Shown: positions 28,221 through 39,198, counted from the stretch's first letter. The stretch is 60,118 nucleotides of DNA from Oscillospiraceae bacterium (GCA_022770625.1 JALEHK010000088.1:1-60118), one strand, 5' to 3'. The notes: a model not told the origin generated them from the letters alone. Program-made: numbers and translations.

Positions 28221-29525
28221 TCAGGAAAGGCCGTTATCTTCCGGGAAGCGAACTTCGATCGAGTTGGCATGAGCGGTAAGTCCTTCTTTTTTCGCCAGAA
28301 GGATGATATCCGACTGTGCCTGACGAAGAGCGTCTTCGGTGTAATAGATATAACTCGACTTTTTAATAAAAGCGTCAACCGAAAGAGGCGAGAAAAATCT
28401 TGCGGTTCCGCTGGTCGGAAGGACGTGGTTGGGTCCCGCATAATAATCGCCGAGCGGTTCGGGAGCGTAATGCCCGAGGAAGACAGAACCGGCGTTATCG
28501 ATTTTTCCGAGATAAAGAAAGGGATTTTCAACCGCAACTTCCAGATGTTCGGGCGCGACCTGATTGGCAAGTTCGACCGCTTTTTCCATATCCTCACAGA
28601 CAATGATTCCGCCGAAATTGGTCAGGGATTCTTCGATAATCTCTTTCCGCGACAGGCGGGGAAGCTGACGGGTAATTTCCTGCGCCGTCTTTTCAGCAAG
28701 CGTTTCACTGGTGGTGATAAGAATGGCCGAAGCGAGCCGGTCATGCTCCGCCTGGCTCATCAGGTCGGCGGCCACAAAGGCCGGATCGGCGGTTTGATCC
28801 GCAAGAACAAGGATCTCGCTGGGGCCTGCGATCATATCGATATCGACGGTACCGTAAAGGAGCTTCTTAGCGGTTGCGACAAAGATATTGCCGGGGCCAA
28901 CGATCTTATCGACCTGGGGAACGGTCTCAGTACCATATGCAAGCGCCGCGACAGCCTGTGCGCCGCCCATCAGGAATACCCGGTCAACGCCGCAAATAGA
29001 AGCCGCAACAAGGATGTCGGGATTGGCTTTGCCATTTTTCAGCGGGGGCGTGACCATGATGATCTCCTCGACACCAGCGATCTTCGCGGGGATCGCGTTC
29101 ATTAAAACAGAGGACGGATAAGCCGCTGTTCCGCCGGGGACGTACAGTCCGACCCGGTGCAGGCCGCGGATCCGCTGACCCATAATGACGCCGTCAGAAT
29201 GAGTATCGATAAAAGACTGATGTTTCTGGCGGTTATGGAAATCAACGATGTTGGCCTGTGCATTCAAAAGTGCTTCGACAAACGCCGGATCCGCTTCGGA
29301 AAGCGCATCGTTGATCTCATCGCGGCTGACTTCAAAGCTCTTGGGCAGTTTTCCGTCAAATTTGAGGGTGTATTCCCGAACAGCCTCGTCTCCTTCCGTC
29401 CGGACTTTTTTCAGGATCTCGCGGACGGTATCGGTAACCTTTTCATCAACTTCACTGCTTCTTAAACGGAGAGCGGAAAGAAGTTCCTGCTCTTTTACGC
29501 CGTCGGCTTTTACAATTGGAATCAT
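28221..29525 (-). CDS. hisD: Histidinol dehydrogenase
   Basis: Last two oxidations to histidine. It is 434 aa. Seen: YVPGGTAAYPSSVLMNAIPA, VFLMGGAQAVAALAYGTETV, IAGPSEILVLADQTADPAFV, DLMSQAEHD and the HVLPTSGTARFFS region, all diagnostic and covering the zinc ligands. It begins 19 bases after hisG. Confidence 0.97.
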   Translation of the reverse strand: MIPIVKADGVKEQELLSALRLRSSEVDEKVTDTVREILKKVRTEGDEAVREYTLKFDGKLPKSFEVSRDEINDALSEADPAFVEALLNAQANIVDFHNRQKHQSFIDTHSDGVIMGQRIRGLHRVGLYVPGGTAAYPSSVLMNAIPAKIAGVEEIIMVTPPLKNGKANPDILVAASICGVDRVFLMGGAQAVAALAYGTETVPQVDKIVGPGNIFVATAKKLLYGTVDIDMIAGPSEILVLADQTADPAFVAADLMSQAEHDRLASAILITTSETLAEKTAQEITRQLPRLSRKEIIEESLTNFGGIIVCEDMEKAVELANQVAPEHLEVAVENPFLYLGKIDNAGSVFLGHYAPEPLGDYYAGPNHVLPTSGTARFFSPLSVDAFIKKSSYIYYTEDALRQAQSDIILLAKKEGLTAHANSIEVRFPEDNGLS

Positions 29526-29544
29526 CGGTATCCCTTCCTTTTTA

Positions 29545-30177
29545 TTATTGATGAGCCGCCTGCTGAATCGAATCGATCAGCGGCTGCAATTCCTTTTTCC
29601 TGATTTTCAGACTGGCGGGGTTGACGATCAGTCTGGCTGAAACATCAGCCACCTCTTCCTGAACTTCCAGACCGTTTTCCCGAAGTGTCGTTCCAGTTTC
29701 CACGATATCCACGATTCCGTCGGACAGTTCGAGAAGCGGTGCCAGTTCGACCGAGCCTTCAATTTTAATAATACGGACGTCCATCGATTTCGCGGCAAAA
29801 TACCGACGGGAGATCTGCGGGTATTTGGTGGCGATCGTTTTTTCGGAATAGCCGCTGTAAAAATCGGTTCCCTTTTTTACGGCCAAAGCAAACCGGCAAC
29901 GCCCGAATCCGAGATCAGCGACCTCGAAGAAACTCCCGCCGTGTTCCATGATCGTATCCTTTCCGACAATACCGATATCGCAGACACCGTGTTCAACGTA
30001 AGTGATGACGTCGGCGGCTTTTGCGAGGACGACCTCGATATTGGTTCCGGGAATTTCAAGGATCAGCTTTCTTCCTTTATTGCGGAGGACTGACACGTCA
30101 TAACCGAGTGCTTCCAGAAGGTCAACGGTTTTGTGCTCCAAACGACCCTTGGTGAGGGCAATGCGAATGTTTCTCAT
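29545..30177 (-). CDS. hisG: ATP phosphoribosyltransferase, short form catalytic subunit
   Basis: First step of histidine synthesis. It is 210 aa, the short form that lacks the C-terminal regulatory domain and needs HisZ. IALTKGRLEHKTVDLLEALG, DVITYVEHGVCDIGIVGKD, and DGIVDIVETGTTLRENGL (PRPP loop) are seen. Its start overlaps hisZ by 4 bases, fitting a HisG-HisZ complex. Confidence 0.97.
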   Translation of the reverse strand: MRNIRIALTKGRLEHKTVDLLEALGYDVSVLRNKGRKLILEIPGTNIEVVLAKAADVITYVEHGVCDIGIVGKDTIMEHGGSFFEVADLGFGRCRFALAVKKGTDFYSGYSEKTIATKYPQISRRYFAAKSMDVRIIKIEGSVELAPLLELSDGIVDIVETGTTLRENGLEVQEEVADVSARLIVNPASLKIRKKELQPLIDSIQQAAHQ

Positions 30178-31364
30178 ACCCGTACCTCCACAATATCTTC
30201 ACCGACAAAGTAAAGGGTCGGCACACCTTTTCTGGCGGCGTAGAGCTTTGCTTCATCGGAAGTCGCGCAGACGGCAAATTCAGCCTGAAAGCCCATCTGA
30301 ACCAGCTTTTCGATCTCTTTCATCGCTTTGACTTCATAACCGGGATACGGAAAAACAAGCACATCGGGCGTCAGCTGGAAATTCCAACTGCCACGAAGAA
30401 CCCGGGCGACAGCATCAACGTCGATCCCAAAGCCGATCGCGGGAAGATCGATCCCGTAATCGGAAAGGAGCGTATCGTATCGTCCGCCTGTTAGGACGGT
30501 ATCGCCGATGCCTTCGGTATACCCTTGAAAGACGATTCCGGTATAATATTCGTTTCGGCCGACAATTCCCAGATCCAGTGAGACATGATTATCAACGCCC
30601 AGTTCTTTTAAGTCCTTCAGCAGCAGCCGGAGATATTCGATCACTTCGTTAATGGCCGGATCATCGATCAGGCTTCCAAGCTGATCCAGAACCTCTTCTC
30701 CGCCGAAAAGTGCCGGAAGCTGGCGAAGAGCCGCCGCGGTCTGCATATCCCGCATCTGTTCCATTCGATCATTTAGTTCCGGGTAGTTCTTGCTCATAAT
30801 CAATTCCCGAAGATCTTCCTTCTGATCGGGAGAAAGTCCAAGCCGGGCGGTCAGTGCGTTAAAGATGCCGATATGTCCAATCTCGATCCGATAACCCGAC
30901 AGGCCGCAATTTTCCATCGAGCGAATCGCCAGAACGAGCGTCTCAAAATCTGCCCGCCTCTCCCCCGCTCCGATCAATTCGATCCCGATCTGATCCACCT
31001 CATCCGAGTGACCGCTGTCGGCGGGATTGATCCGGTAAGCACTCTGGTTGTAAAAAAGCCGAAGCGGAAGCGGATGCTCCCGAAGCCGTGTACAGGCAAC
31101 CCGGGCAATCGGCATCGTCAAATCCGGTTTGACCGCCATCAGGCGTCCCTTTCGATCGACGAGCTTATACATATTTTCCTGCGGCAGACCATGCCGCGGA
31201 AGGCTGAAAACGTCATAAAATTCCAGCGCCGGCGTAATCACCTCGCTGAACCCGCGCGGAAGAAGGACTTCCTTGATCCGATCCTCGACCCGATGACGGG
31301 CGGTGCATTCCTCAAACAGAAGATCCCTCGTTCCCTCGGGCGTAATCAGTCTGTTCTGGTTCAT
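30174..31364 (-). CDS. hisZ: ATP phosphoribosyltransferase regulatory subunit
   Basis: Histidyl-tRNA-synthetase-like paralogue that binds histidine and regulates short HisG. It is 396 aa. It begins like a class II synthetase (TPEGTRDLLFEECTARHRVE) with motif 2-like KPDLTMPIARVACTRL and a degenerate histidine A region; it lacks the anticodon-binding domain. Its overlap with hisG confirms the role. First gene of the ten-gene his operon, about 35 bases after the promoter, so no T-box fits in the leader. Confidence 0.95.
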   Translation of the reverse strand: MNQNRLITPEGTRDLLFEECTARHRVEDRIKEVLLPRGFSEVITPALEFYDVFSLPRHGLPQENMYKLVDRKGRLMAVKPDLTMPIARVACTRLREHPLPLRLFYNQSAYRINPADSGHSDEVDQIGIELIGAGERRADFETLVLAIRSMENCGLSGYRIEIGHIGIFNALTARLGLSPDQKEDLRELIMSKNYPELNDRMEQMRDMQTAAALRQLPALFGGEEVLDQLGSLIDDPAINEVIEYLRLLLKDLKELGVDNHVSLDLGIVGRNEYYTGIVFQGYTEGIGDTVLTGGRYDTLLSDYGIDLPAIGFGIDVDAVARVLRGSWNFQLTPDVLVFPYPGYEVKAMKEIEKLVQMGFQAEFAVCATSDEAKLYAARKGVPTLYFVGEDIVEVRV

Positions 31365-31398
31365 CGTTTCACTTCCTATTCTGCTTTAACTTGCTAAT

Positions 31399-31427
31399 AT
31401 GATAACACAAAAATATGAAAAAGTCAA
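31399..31427 (-). promoter_or_regulatory. Sigma-A-type promoter of the histidine operon
   Basis: On the minus strand: TTGACT (31427-31422), 17-bp spacer, TATCAT (31404-31399). A TTGACA slightly further upstream (31440-31435) is badly spaced. Confidence 0.75.
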
Positions 31428-31438
31428 TACAATTTGTC

Positions 31439-31475
31439 AACAGGCAGACCCATAAAATCATAGAGCCTGCCTGTC
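31439..31475 (-). terminator. Possible terminator after polC
   Basis: ACAGGCAG (31440-31447) pairs with CTGCCTGT (31467-31474) around 19 bases. The T tract after it on the minus strand is poor, so efficiency is doubtful. It abuts the his promoter. Confidence 0.4.
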
Positions 31476-31488
31476 ATTGATATAGGGC

Positions 31489-34400
31489 TTAGAAATCAAA
31501 AAGGGTCATCTGGCTGGTCTTGGGAATGCCTTTCAACGCACCGGCCTGATCCAAAATCTCGATAACGCCTTTGGAGACGCTTGAACGGGTCTGGATTTCC
31601 TCAACTGAGATAAATTTTCCTTCGGCAGACGCAGCTTCGAGCGCTTTGGCCGCTGATTCGCCCAGACCCTTTAGAGCCGTGAACGGGAGACGGATCTTTC
31701 CATCCTCAATCTGATAGACGGTTGCCTTGGACTTATACAGATCGACCGGCAGGAACGAGTATCCGCGGCAGAGCATCTCGTTGATAATCAGGAGCGTGTC
31801 ATAAACATCATCCTCTTTGGCGCTTCGGTCGTCCATTTCCTTTAAGGCAATCAGCCGTTTTCGGGTCGCTTCTTTTCCGGCCACTGCAACGTCTGCTTCC
31901 AGGTCGCCGCCGCGAACGGTAAAGAAAGAAGCGTAATATTCCAGCGGATAGTATACCTTATACCATGCAAGCCGGATGGCCGCAATGACATAAGCGGCCG
32001 CATGGGCTTTCGGGAACATATACTTGATCTTGAGACAGGAATCGATATACCATTCGGGAACGTTATGATCCCGCATATCTTGCTTCATCTCTTCAGTCAG
32101 AAGCTTGGGAGCCTTTCCCTTACGGGTGATCTCCATGATCTTAAAGGCCAGCTTGGGTTCCAGTCCTTTATGAAGAAGGTAAGTCATGATCGAGTCACGG
32201 CATCCGATGACCTCGGAAATGGTGCAAGTACCGTCTTTAATCAGTTCTTGCGCATTACCCAGCCAGACGTCGGTACCGTGGGACAGACCGGAGATCTGGA
32301 GCAGATCGGAGAATTTGGTCGGACGGCACTGCATCAGCATTCCCCGGACAAACGGCGTTCCCATCTCAGGAAGAGAAAGGGTTCCTGTTTCGGAGAAAAT
32401 ATCGTCCGGCGTAACGCCCAGCGCTTCGGTCGAATAGAAGAGCGAGTAAATCTTCGGGTCGCTCATCGTGATCTGCATGACCTTGATCCCGGTCATGTCT
32501 TCGATATGCTTATAGAGAGTCGGAACTTCGTGCCCCAGCTCGTCCAGTTTCAGGATCGTATCATGAAGCGAATGGAAATCGAAGTGAGTGGTCAGGATAT
32601 CGCTGTCCGCCTTGTCGGCCGGATGCTGAATCGGGGTAAAATCGTAGACATCGTAGTCGGAAGGGATAACGACCATACCGCCGGGATGCTGGCCGGTCGT
32701 GCGTTTGACGCCTTCGCATCCTTTGGCAAGCCGCAGTTCCTCCGCCTTATGTGCGACCTTTCCCCGCTCCTGCAAATAGCCCAGAACATATCCGAACGCT
32801 GTTTTTTCGGCGACTGTTGAGATGGTGCCTGCCTTAAAAACATGGTCAGAGCCGAAAAGCTCTTCAGTATAGCGATGGACATAGGACTGATATTCACTGG
32901 AGAAGTTCAGGTCGATATCCGGCTCTTTATCTCCGTCAAATCCCAGGAAGGTTTCAAACGGAATATCATGACCGTCCTGATTCATGCGGGTTCCGCATAC
33001 AGGGCAGTCTTTTGCGGGCAGATCGAAGCCCGAGCCGCAGCTTCCGTCGGTAATGAACTCGGAGTGTTTGCATTTGGGGCAGATGTAATGGGGAGCCAGC
33101 GGGTTGACCTCTGAAATACCCGCCATATGGGCAACAAAAGATGATCCGACCGATCCGCGCGAACCGACCAGATAGCCGTGCTGCTCTGAATAATAAACCA
33201 GCTTTTGTGCGATCATGTAAAGGACGGCAAATCCGTGCTTGATGATCGAGCTTAATTCCCGTTCCAGACGGGCGGAAACGATCTCGGGCACCGGATCGCC
33301 GTAAATTTCTTTGGCGCGCGCCCATGTGATCCGTTGAAGATCCTCCTCAGAACCGGCGATGCCGGGCGGATAGGTTCCTTTCGGGATTGGGCGGATATCG
33401 TCTTCGATCATGTCGGCAATCTTATTGGGATTGGTGACAACGACTTCAAATGCTTTTTCAGGACCCAGATAGTCAAATTCGGCGAGCATCTCTTCGGTCG
33501 TGCGGAAATAAAGGGGTGCCTGATGATCGGCGTCCTTGAATTTCATGCCAGCCAGAAGAATCGTCCGGAAGATCGCGTCCTCCGGTTTCATGAAGTGAAC
33601 GTCTCCGGTGGCTACAACCGGCTTTCCGAGCTTTTCACCGATCCGAAGGATGGTTTTGTTGAACTCGATCAGCTGATTGCGGTCTTCGGCCTGTCCCGAC
33701 TCAATCATAAATTCATTGTTGCCAAGGGGCTGTATCTCCAGATAATCGTAAAAGGAAGCGATTTCGCAAAGCTCCTCAAACGGTTTTCCCTCTACGACCG
33801 CGCGGAAAAGTTCGCCCGCTTCACAGGCGCTGCCGATCAGAAGTCCTTCCCGGTACTTCATGATCTCGCTCTTCGGCGTACGGGGACGGCGATGGAAGTA
33901 TTTGACGTGGGCACAGGAAACCAGTTTGTAGAGATTTTTCAATCCGAGAGAGTTTTTGACGAGAAGGATCTGGTGATAGCTTTTCAGCTGGCGCGGATCA
34001 CCGGAGGTAAGAACCCCGTTTAACTCGCCCAGGGTATGGATACCTTTTTCCTCAGTCAGCTTTTTGACCATTTCCCGGAAAATCAGCCCCAGTGTTGCAG
34101 CATCATCACAGGCACGATGGTGGTGAAACTCCTCAAGGTTTAAGTGCTTGGCAAGGATATCCAGCTTATACCGTCCCAGTTCGGGATACAAGCTGCGTGC
34201 GATTGTCAGGGTATCAACGCTGGTATTTGAAACAGTGATTCCATGACGCACAGCAGCAGCACGGATAAAGGACATATCAAAGGAAGCGTTGTGCGCAACC
34301 AACGGACGGTCTCCGGCAAATTCCAGAAACTTTCGGAGCGCTTCTTCCTCTTTTGGCGCATCGGCCACCATTTCATCGGTAATACTGGTCAGCTGGGTGA

Positions 34401-35856
34401 TCTTTTCCGGTATCGGACGTTCCGGGTTGACAAAAAGATCAAACGATTCCCGGACTTCCCCGCCGCTGAAAAGAACCGCACCGATTTCAGTTAGCCGTTC
34501 GGTAGCTGAAGACAGGCCGGTCGTTTCCACGTCAAAAACGATAAATTCCCCGTCCAACGGACGATTATCCTCGCCGTGTACCGCTTCTTCGCAGTCATTG
34601 ACAAAGTAATCCTCAACGCCGTAGATCAGCTTAAGGTTCGAGCCTTTGCTACGGACGGAATCAAGCGCCATAACTGCATCGGGATAGGCCTGTACAACGC
34701 CGTGATCGGTGATCGCGACGGCCGGATGACCCCACCGTGCGGCGGTGTTGACGATGTCAGAAACTTCGGCAACCGAATCCATTGAGGACATTTTCGAGTG
34801 GCAGTGAAGCTCGACCCGCTTTTGCGGAGCGTTGTCCATCTTCGGGATCTTTTCGACGACCATAATATCATAAGGCTTGATCGAAATCTCGCGGTCATAT
34901 TTGTCATCGACAACATCTCCGCGCACCATGATCGACGCGCCGGGTTTCAGGATATCATAACGTTCCCGGTTTTTAACGTCATCAATGATCTTCATCGTAT
35001 TGGAAGAAGTATAGTCACTGAAGAAATAGGTCAGGATCACCTTGCTTCCGTCGCGGGTGTCTTTGGATTCGACAGCGAAAATATCGCCCCAGACAACAAC
35101 GGTTCCACTGGAAACGCTGACTTCGCGCAGGGGCGTCGGCTCCTGCGTGATCTTGCGGCCTTTAAGCAGGGTCGCATTCTCTTTCAGATGGAGATTAGCA
35201 AAATTGATCGTAACAGCAGTCGGTTCCTTAACGCCGCTGTCACGCCGGAAAGAACCGCGAGAGAACCCGCCTCCCTGTCCTCCGAAATTACCGGAAGAAG
35301 GAGCGGGTCTTTGCGGATGGGGATCAGGAGATGGAGGCGGTGCGTAAATAGGCGGTGGAACCTCATAATCGGCTTCACTCCACTCGGTCACTCCTTCAAA
35401 GGAAACGTTCAGCTTCAGAGAAAAATGGTCGAAAATGATCCGCTCGATATCCCGATCGACATGGGCCGTTTCCAAAATCTGTTTACCGCCGTTTTTGAGC
35501 GTGATGTGCAGCGTATCGCCTTCCAGAGATGCGGACGCATCCTCAAAAAAGCCGTTGACGACCCCGTTGACCGTCTTTAACTCCTCAACGATCGACGGAA
35601 GCATATCGGCGGAAAAAAGCGTCTGGAGATATTTCATATGGATCTTGAACAGGTTTAAACCTGTTGCTTTCAATACCGTCGACTGGCAGTCCCAGACCTC
35701 TCGGGTGCCGATATACTTTTCACTTTTGACGTCTGCCCAGATATTCTGTGCTTCTCTGTCCGCTGTGATTGACAGGATTTCCGCACTGTCGAACAGGGTC
35801 AGGAACGGCTCTTGAAGATAACAGCCGAATATATTCAGAAAATTACATCCTGCCAA
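31489..35856 (-). CDS. polC: DNA polymerase III alpha subunit, Gram-positive PolC type
   Basis: Main replicative polymerase with built-in proofreading. It is 1455 aa. In order: N-terminal domain, OB fold (about 215-330), PHP domain ([17 protein letters not shown], about 347), an inserted DEDDh exonuclease ([12 protein letters not shown], about 437, ending [11 protein letters not shown]), the rest of PHP, a zinc-binding segment (CPKCKHSEF ... CPVCGTRM, about 925-950) and the polymerase core (EPDIDLNFS, about 985; [13 protein letters not shown]). The start is a TTG at 35856, preceded by AAAGGAAG. Last gene of the pyrH-to-polC block, 21 bases after ispG. Confidence 0.97.
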   Translation of the reverse strand: MAGCNFLNIFGCYLQEPFLTLFDSAEILSITADREAQNIWADVKSEKYIGTREVWDCQSTVLKATGLNLFKIHMKYLQTLFSADMLPSIVEELKTVNGVVNGFFEDASASLEGDTLHITLKNGGKQILETAHVDRDIERIIFDHFSLKLNVSFEGVTEWSEADYEVPPPIYAPPPSPDPHPQRPAPSSGNFGGQGGGFSRGSFRRDSGVKEPTAVTINFANLHLKENATLLKGRKITQEPTPLREVSVSSGTVVVWGDIFAVESKDTRDGSKVILTYFFSDYTSSNTMKIIDDVKNRERYDILKPGASIMVRGDVVDDKYDREISIKPYDIMVVEKIPKMDNAPQKRVELHCHSKMSSMDSVAEVSDIVNTAARWGHPAVAITDHGVVQAYPDAVMALDSVRSKGSNLKLIYGVEDYFVNDCEEAVHGEDNRPLDGEFIVFDVETTGLSSATERLTEIGAVLFSGGEVRESFDLFVNPERPIPEKITQLTSITDEMVADAPKEEEALRKFLEFAGDRPLVAHNASFDMSFIRAAAVRHGITVSNTSVDTLTIARSLYPELGRYKLDILAKHLNLEEFHHHRACDDAATLGLIFREMVKKLTEEKGIHTLGELNGVLTSGDPRQLKSYHQILLVKNSLGLKNLYKLVSCAHVKYFHRRPRTPKSEIMKYREGLLIGSACEAGELFRAVVEGKPFEELCEIASFYDYLEIQPLGNNEFMIESGQAEDRNQLIEFNKTILRIGEKLGKPVVATGDVHFMKPEDAIFRTILLAGMKFKDADHQAPLYFRTTEEMLAEFDYLGPEKAFEVVVTNPNKIADMIEDDIRPIPKGTYPPGIAGSEEDLQRITWARAKEIYGDPVPEIVSARLERELSSIIKHGFAVLYMIAQKLVYYSEQHGYLVGSRGSVGSSFVAHMAGISEVNPLAPHYICPKCKHSEFITDGSCGSGFDLPAKDCPVCGTRMNQDGHDIPFETFLGFDGDKEPDIDLNFSSEYQSYVHRYTEELFGSDHVFKAGTISTVAEKTAFGYVLGYLQERGKVAHKAEELRLAKGCEGVKRTTGQHPGGMVVIPSDYDVYDFTPIQHPADKADSDILTTHFDFHSLHDTILKLDELGHEVPTLYKHIEDMTGIKVMQITMSDPKIYSLFYSTEALGVTPDDIFSETGTLSLPEMGTPFVRGMLMQCRPTKFSDLLQISGLSHGTDVWLGNAQELIKDGTCTISEVIGCRDSIMTYLLHKGLEPKLAFKIMEITRKGKAPKLLTEEMKQDMRDHNVPEWYIDSCLKIKYMFPKAHAAAYVIAAIRLAWYKVYYPLEYYASFFTVRGGDLEADVAVAGKEATRKRLIALKEMDDRSAKEDDVYDTLLIINEMLCRGYSFLPVDLYKSKATVYQIEDGKIRLPFTALKGLGESAAKALEAASAEGKFISVEEIQTRSSVSKGVIEILDQAGALKGIPKTSQMTLFDF

Positions 35857-35877
35857 TATGGTACTTCCTTTCCGCCC

Positions 35878-36921
35878 TTACAGTTTTTCGATCTCGGCAA
35901 ACAGTTCTTCCACGATCCGGTCTTCCGGAACCGTGCGCAGAATCTCTCCTTTTTTGAAGAGGACACCGCACCCTTTTCCACCTGCGATCCCGATATCTGC
36001 TTCTCGCGCTTCACCGGGGCCGTTGACAACACAGCCCATACAGGCAACGGTGATATTCTTGTTCACGCCCCGCAGACGTTCTTCCACTTCTTTTGCAAGA
36101 CCGATCAGGTCGATCCTTGTCCGGCCGCAGGTGGGACAGGAAACGAGCCGCGGCTCTCCGGTATCGTATCCAAGAGCGGTCAGGATATCTTTTGCGGCAT
36201 AGATCTCACGAACGGGCGCGTCAGTCAGCGAAACGCGAATCGTGTCGCCGATTCCGTCCATCAGAAGGCTTCCGATCCCGGCGGCGGATTTGATCAGTCC
36301 CATTCGTTCGGTTCCGGCTTCGGTCACACCGAGATGGAGCGGATACGGACAGGCTTCGGCAAGCAGACGGTAGGCTTTTACCATGGTCGGAACGCTCGAG
36401 GATTTAAGCGAGATCACGATCTGATCAAAATCATATTTTTCTAATAGATGCATATGATACAGTCCGCTCTCAACCAGTGCTTCGGCAGTCGGCGCACCGT
36501 ATTTGGCAAGGATCTCGCGCTCGACCGAACCAGAATTGACACCGATCCGGATCGGAACTCCCTTTTCCCGGCAGGCATTGGCCACTGCGCGGACATGATC
36601 GTCTGCTCCGATATTGCCGGGGTTGATCCGGATCTTATCGATACCGGCATCAATCGATTCGAGCGCCAGTCGGTAATCAAAATGAATGTCTGCGACCAGC
36701 GGAATGGAAACGGCTTCCTTGATCTTCGGGATCAGGGAAACGGCGGCGTGATCAGGAATCGCAACCCGGAGGATCTCACAGCCCGCCTTTTCAAGCTCGA
36801 CGGCCTGACGGACATTTCCTTCGATATCGGTACTTGGGACGTTTAACATCGACTGAATATAGATATGACCGTCGCCCAACGTCAGATTTTTCAGGGTAAC
36901 GGGAGTAACTTTGCGGTTCAA
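35878..36921 (-). CDS. ispG: (E)-4-hydroxy-3-methylbut-2-enyl-diphosphate synthase
   Basis: Penultimate step of the MEP isoprenoid pathway; a [4Fe-4S] enzyme. It is 347 aa, the two-domain bacterial type. N-terminal TIM barrel (IYIQSMLNVPSTDIEGNV, VADIHFDYRLALE, RINPGNIG) and a C-terminal cluster domain with CPTCGRTRIDLI (about 262) and ACMGCVVNGPGEAREADIG (about 298). It is in the same operon as dxr, the second enzyme of the pathway. Confidence 0.97.
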   Translation of the reverse strand: MNRKVTPVTLKNLTLGDGHIYIQSMLNVPSTDIEGNVRQAVELEKAGCEILRVAIPDHAAVSLIPKIKEAVSIPLVADIHFDYRLALESIDAGIDKIRINPGNIGADDHVRAVANACREKGVPIRIGVNSGSVEREILAKYGAPTAEALVESGLYHMHLLEKYDFDQIVISLKSSSVPTMVKAYRLLAEACPYPLHLGVTEAGTERMGLIKSAAGIGSLLMDGIGDTIRVSLTDAPVREIYAAKDILTALGYDTGEPRLVSCPTCGRTRIDLIGLAKEVEERLRGVNKNITVACMGCVVNGPGEAREADIGIAGGKGCGVLFKKGEILRTVPEDRIVEELFAEIEKL

Positions 36922-36960
36922 ATGAATCTCTCCTTCAAAAAGTGGTTCTGTTCTATTATA

Positions 36961-37971
36961 TCACCCATGAATCAGATTGACAATATCATGGAAGGACACA
37001 AATATAATCAGTCCAAACACCAGAATAAAACCGGCAAAATGAACATAAGCCTCGTATTTGGGATTGACGCGGCGGCGGACAATCAGTTCGATCAGCAGGA
37101 AAATCAATCTTCCCCCATCCAGCGCCGGAATCGGAAGAAGATTGAAGATGCCGACATTGACGGTAATAAAAGCAAAGAGGTTCATGACCGTCGAAAGCCC
37201 GGCCTTGCTTGCCTGACCGACCGCCTGCGCCGTTCCGATCGGGCCGGAAAGGTCGTTGATCGAAGCTTTTCCGGTAATCAACTGACCGATCGAGATCCAG
37301 ACCAACCGTCCGATCGAAGCAGTTTTACGGAAAGAATAACTGAGCACACTTCCGACCGTGCGGGGAATGCCAACAACCTTAAAGTCAATCATCAGCGTGC
37401 CGTCTTCGATCGTGAAGGCAACGTTTTTCAGTGCTGTCCGCTCTCCATTCCGGCGCACTTCCATATCGACAATCCCATCTTTATCGGAGGAAAGCGCATA
37501 GATGATGTCGCTTTCGACCCAAATCGACCGGCCATTGATCGAGAGAATCTGATCTCCTTCCCGAAGGCCGGTGGACTGTGTAGACGCGCCATCGATAAAC
37601 TGCGCGACCGTCGTAGAGGCGAGCTTTTCCTTCGGAGCCGTCAGCGCCAGCACGATCACAAAGCCCAGAATCAGATTCATGATCGCTCCGGCGCAAACGA
37701 TGATGATCCTTTTCCAGACCGGCTGAGCACAGAATGCACGGGGATCGGATGAAGAATCATCTTCCCCCTCCATGCTGACGTAACCGCCGATTGGAAAGAG
37801 ACGGAGTGAATAGCGGGTCTCCCCCTTGCCGAAGTGAAAAAGGGACGGCCCCATTCCGATAGAAAACTCATTGACCTTGACTCCGCATAGCTTGGCGGCG
37901 GTAAAATGTCCGCCTTCATGGATCAGGATAATGACAGCAAAAATCAAAAGGGTAATCAGTATACTTTTCAT
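36961..37971 (-). CDS. rseP: Site-2 intramembrane metalloprotease (RseP/RasP family, M50)
   Basis: Cleaves anti-sigma factors and signal-peptide remnants within the membrane. It is 336 aa. The zinc-binding HEGGH lies in the first membrane helix (about residues 18-22), one PDZ domain follows (STQSTGLREGDQILSINGRS, about 130-200), and NLLPIPALDGGRLIF (about 285) carries the third ligand. About four membrane helices. Sits between dxr and ispG as in many Firmicutes. Confidence 0.95.
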   Translation of the reverse strand: MKSILITLLIFAVIILIHEGGHFTAAKLCGVKVNEFSIGMGPSLFHFGKGETRYSLRLFPIGGYVSMEGEDDSSSDPRAFCAQPVWKRIIIVCAGAIMNLILGFVIVLALTAPKEKLASTTVAQFIDGASTQSTGLREGDQILSINGRSIWVESDIIYALSSDKDGIVDMEVRRNGERTALKNVAFTIEDGTLMIDFKVVGIPRTVGSVLSYSFRKTASIGRLVWISIGQLITGKASINDLSGPIGTAQAVGQASKAGLSTVMNLFAFITVNVGIFNLLPIPALDGGRLIFLLIELIVRRRVNPKYEAYVHFAGFILVFGLIIFVSFHDIVNLIHG

Positions 37972-37991
37972 GAGGCCTCCTCGGGAGAAAA

Positions 37992-39131
37992 TCAGATACG
38001 TGAAAGGACAAATTCTTCCGCCTGTTCTTTGGCGGAAAGGATGTTTTCGACTGTGACCGCTCCATCACAGGTCAGCGTAAGGACTTCGTTTACAAGATCG
38101 CCGATCTGAAGGAAGGAGACCTTCCGCTGAAGGAAAAGCGTGACCAACAGTTCGTTTGCACAGTTGACAAGAGTTGGATACAAACCGCCTCTCCGAATGG
38201 CTTCCATCGCAGCTTTCAAGCAGATAAAGGTATCGGGATCCGGCTTATAAAAAGTCAGCTTCTGATAATCGGTCAGCGAAAGCCGACCGGTCGGACAGGC
38301 TACCCGATCGGGATAGGTCAGCGCGTACTGGATCGGAATCTTCATATCCGGAACGCCAAGCTGACCAATAACCGAGTAATCATCAAATTCAACCAGTGAA
38401 TGAACAACACTTTCCCGGTGAACGACCACTTCGATCTGATCGGCCGTCACGCCGAAAAGGTGGACAGCCTCGATAACCTCAAGACCTTTGTTCATCATGG
38501 TAGCCGAATCGATCGTGATCTTTGCTCCCATGCTCCAGTTGGGATGCTTGAGCGCCCGTTCAGGGGTTATATCGTTCAGTTGTTCCCGGGTCATACCGAA
38601 AAACGGTCCGCCTGATGCCGTCAGAAGTATTTTATTCAGGTGACAGTGCCGGTATCCTTCCAAGCACTGGAAAATTGCCGAATGTTCCGAATCAACCGGA
38701 AGAATCTTCACTTTTTTTTCGGAAGCGCGACGCATGACCAGTTCCCCACCGGTAACGAGCGTTTCCTTATTGGCAAGTGCGATCGTGTTTCCGGCTTCGA
38801 TGGCAGCGAGTGTTGGACGCAGACCGATCATCCCCATAACAGAGTTGAGTACGATTCCGGCATCCTGATCTCCCGCCAGTTCGCATAATCCGTCCAGACC
38901 GGTCAGAACGTCAACAGGCAGATCGGCAACACGGGTGCAGAAACTCTCATAATGAGCGGGATCGGAAATGCAGACCCGCTTCGGATGAAAAGCCCGTGTC
39001 TGCTCTTCCAAAAGGTCTTCGTTCTGATGCGCGGCCAGTGCATGGACAGCAAAGCCGTTGGCCTTGCAGACGGTAAGCGCCTGTGTTCCGATCGATCCGG
39101 TCGAGCCTAAAATGGTAACAGTTTTGGACAT
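37992..39131 (-). CDS. dxr: 1-deoxy-D-xylulose 5-phosphate reductoisomerase
   Basis: Makes MEP from DXP with NADPH. It is 379 aa. TVTILGSTGSIGTQALTV (NADPH fold), LLPVDSEHSAIFQCLEG-type segment, and WSMGAKITIDSATMMNKGLE are family markers. The ATG at 39131 has AAAGGA 8 bases upstream; a start six codons earlier is less likely. A terminator-like hairpin separates it from cdsA. Confidence 0.97.
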   Translation of the reverse strand: MSKTVTILGSTGSIGTQALTVCKANGFAVHALAAHQNEDLLEEQTRAFHPKRVCISDPAHYESFCTRVADLPVDVLTGLDGLCELAGDQDAGIVLNSVMGMIGLRPTLAAIEAGNTIALANKETLVTGGELVMRRASEKKVKILPVDSEHSAIFQCLEGYRHCHLNKILLTASGGPFFGMTREQLNDITPERALKHPNWSMGAKITIDSATMMNKGLEVIEAVHLFGVTADQIEVVVHRESVVHSLVEFDDYSVIGQLGVPDMKIPIQYALTYPDRVACPTGRLSLTDYQKLTFYKPDPDTFICLKAAMEAIRRGGLYPTLVNCANELLVTLFLQRKVSFLQIGDLVNEVLTLTCDGAVTVENILSAKEQAEEFVLSRI

Positions 39132-39162
39132 AGTTAAAATCCTTTCCACAAATATCCGAATG

Positions 39163-39198
39163 GAAAAACAGCCCCCGGCTCTGAGTGTCCGGGGGCTT
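39163..39198 (-). terminator. Terminator or attenuator between cdsA and dxr
   Basis: AGCCCCCGG and CCGGGGGCT form a perfect 9-bp GC-rich stem with a 10-base loop; on the minus strand a GTTTTTT tract follows. It lies inside an otherwise continuous operon. Confidence 0.75.

Noticed and set aside
34798-35580. A 260-codon plus-strand frame
   Set aside because: Antisense to the N-terminal region of polC; no ribosome binding site or recognised motif.
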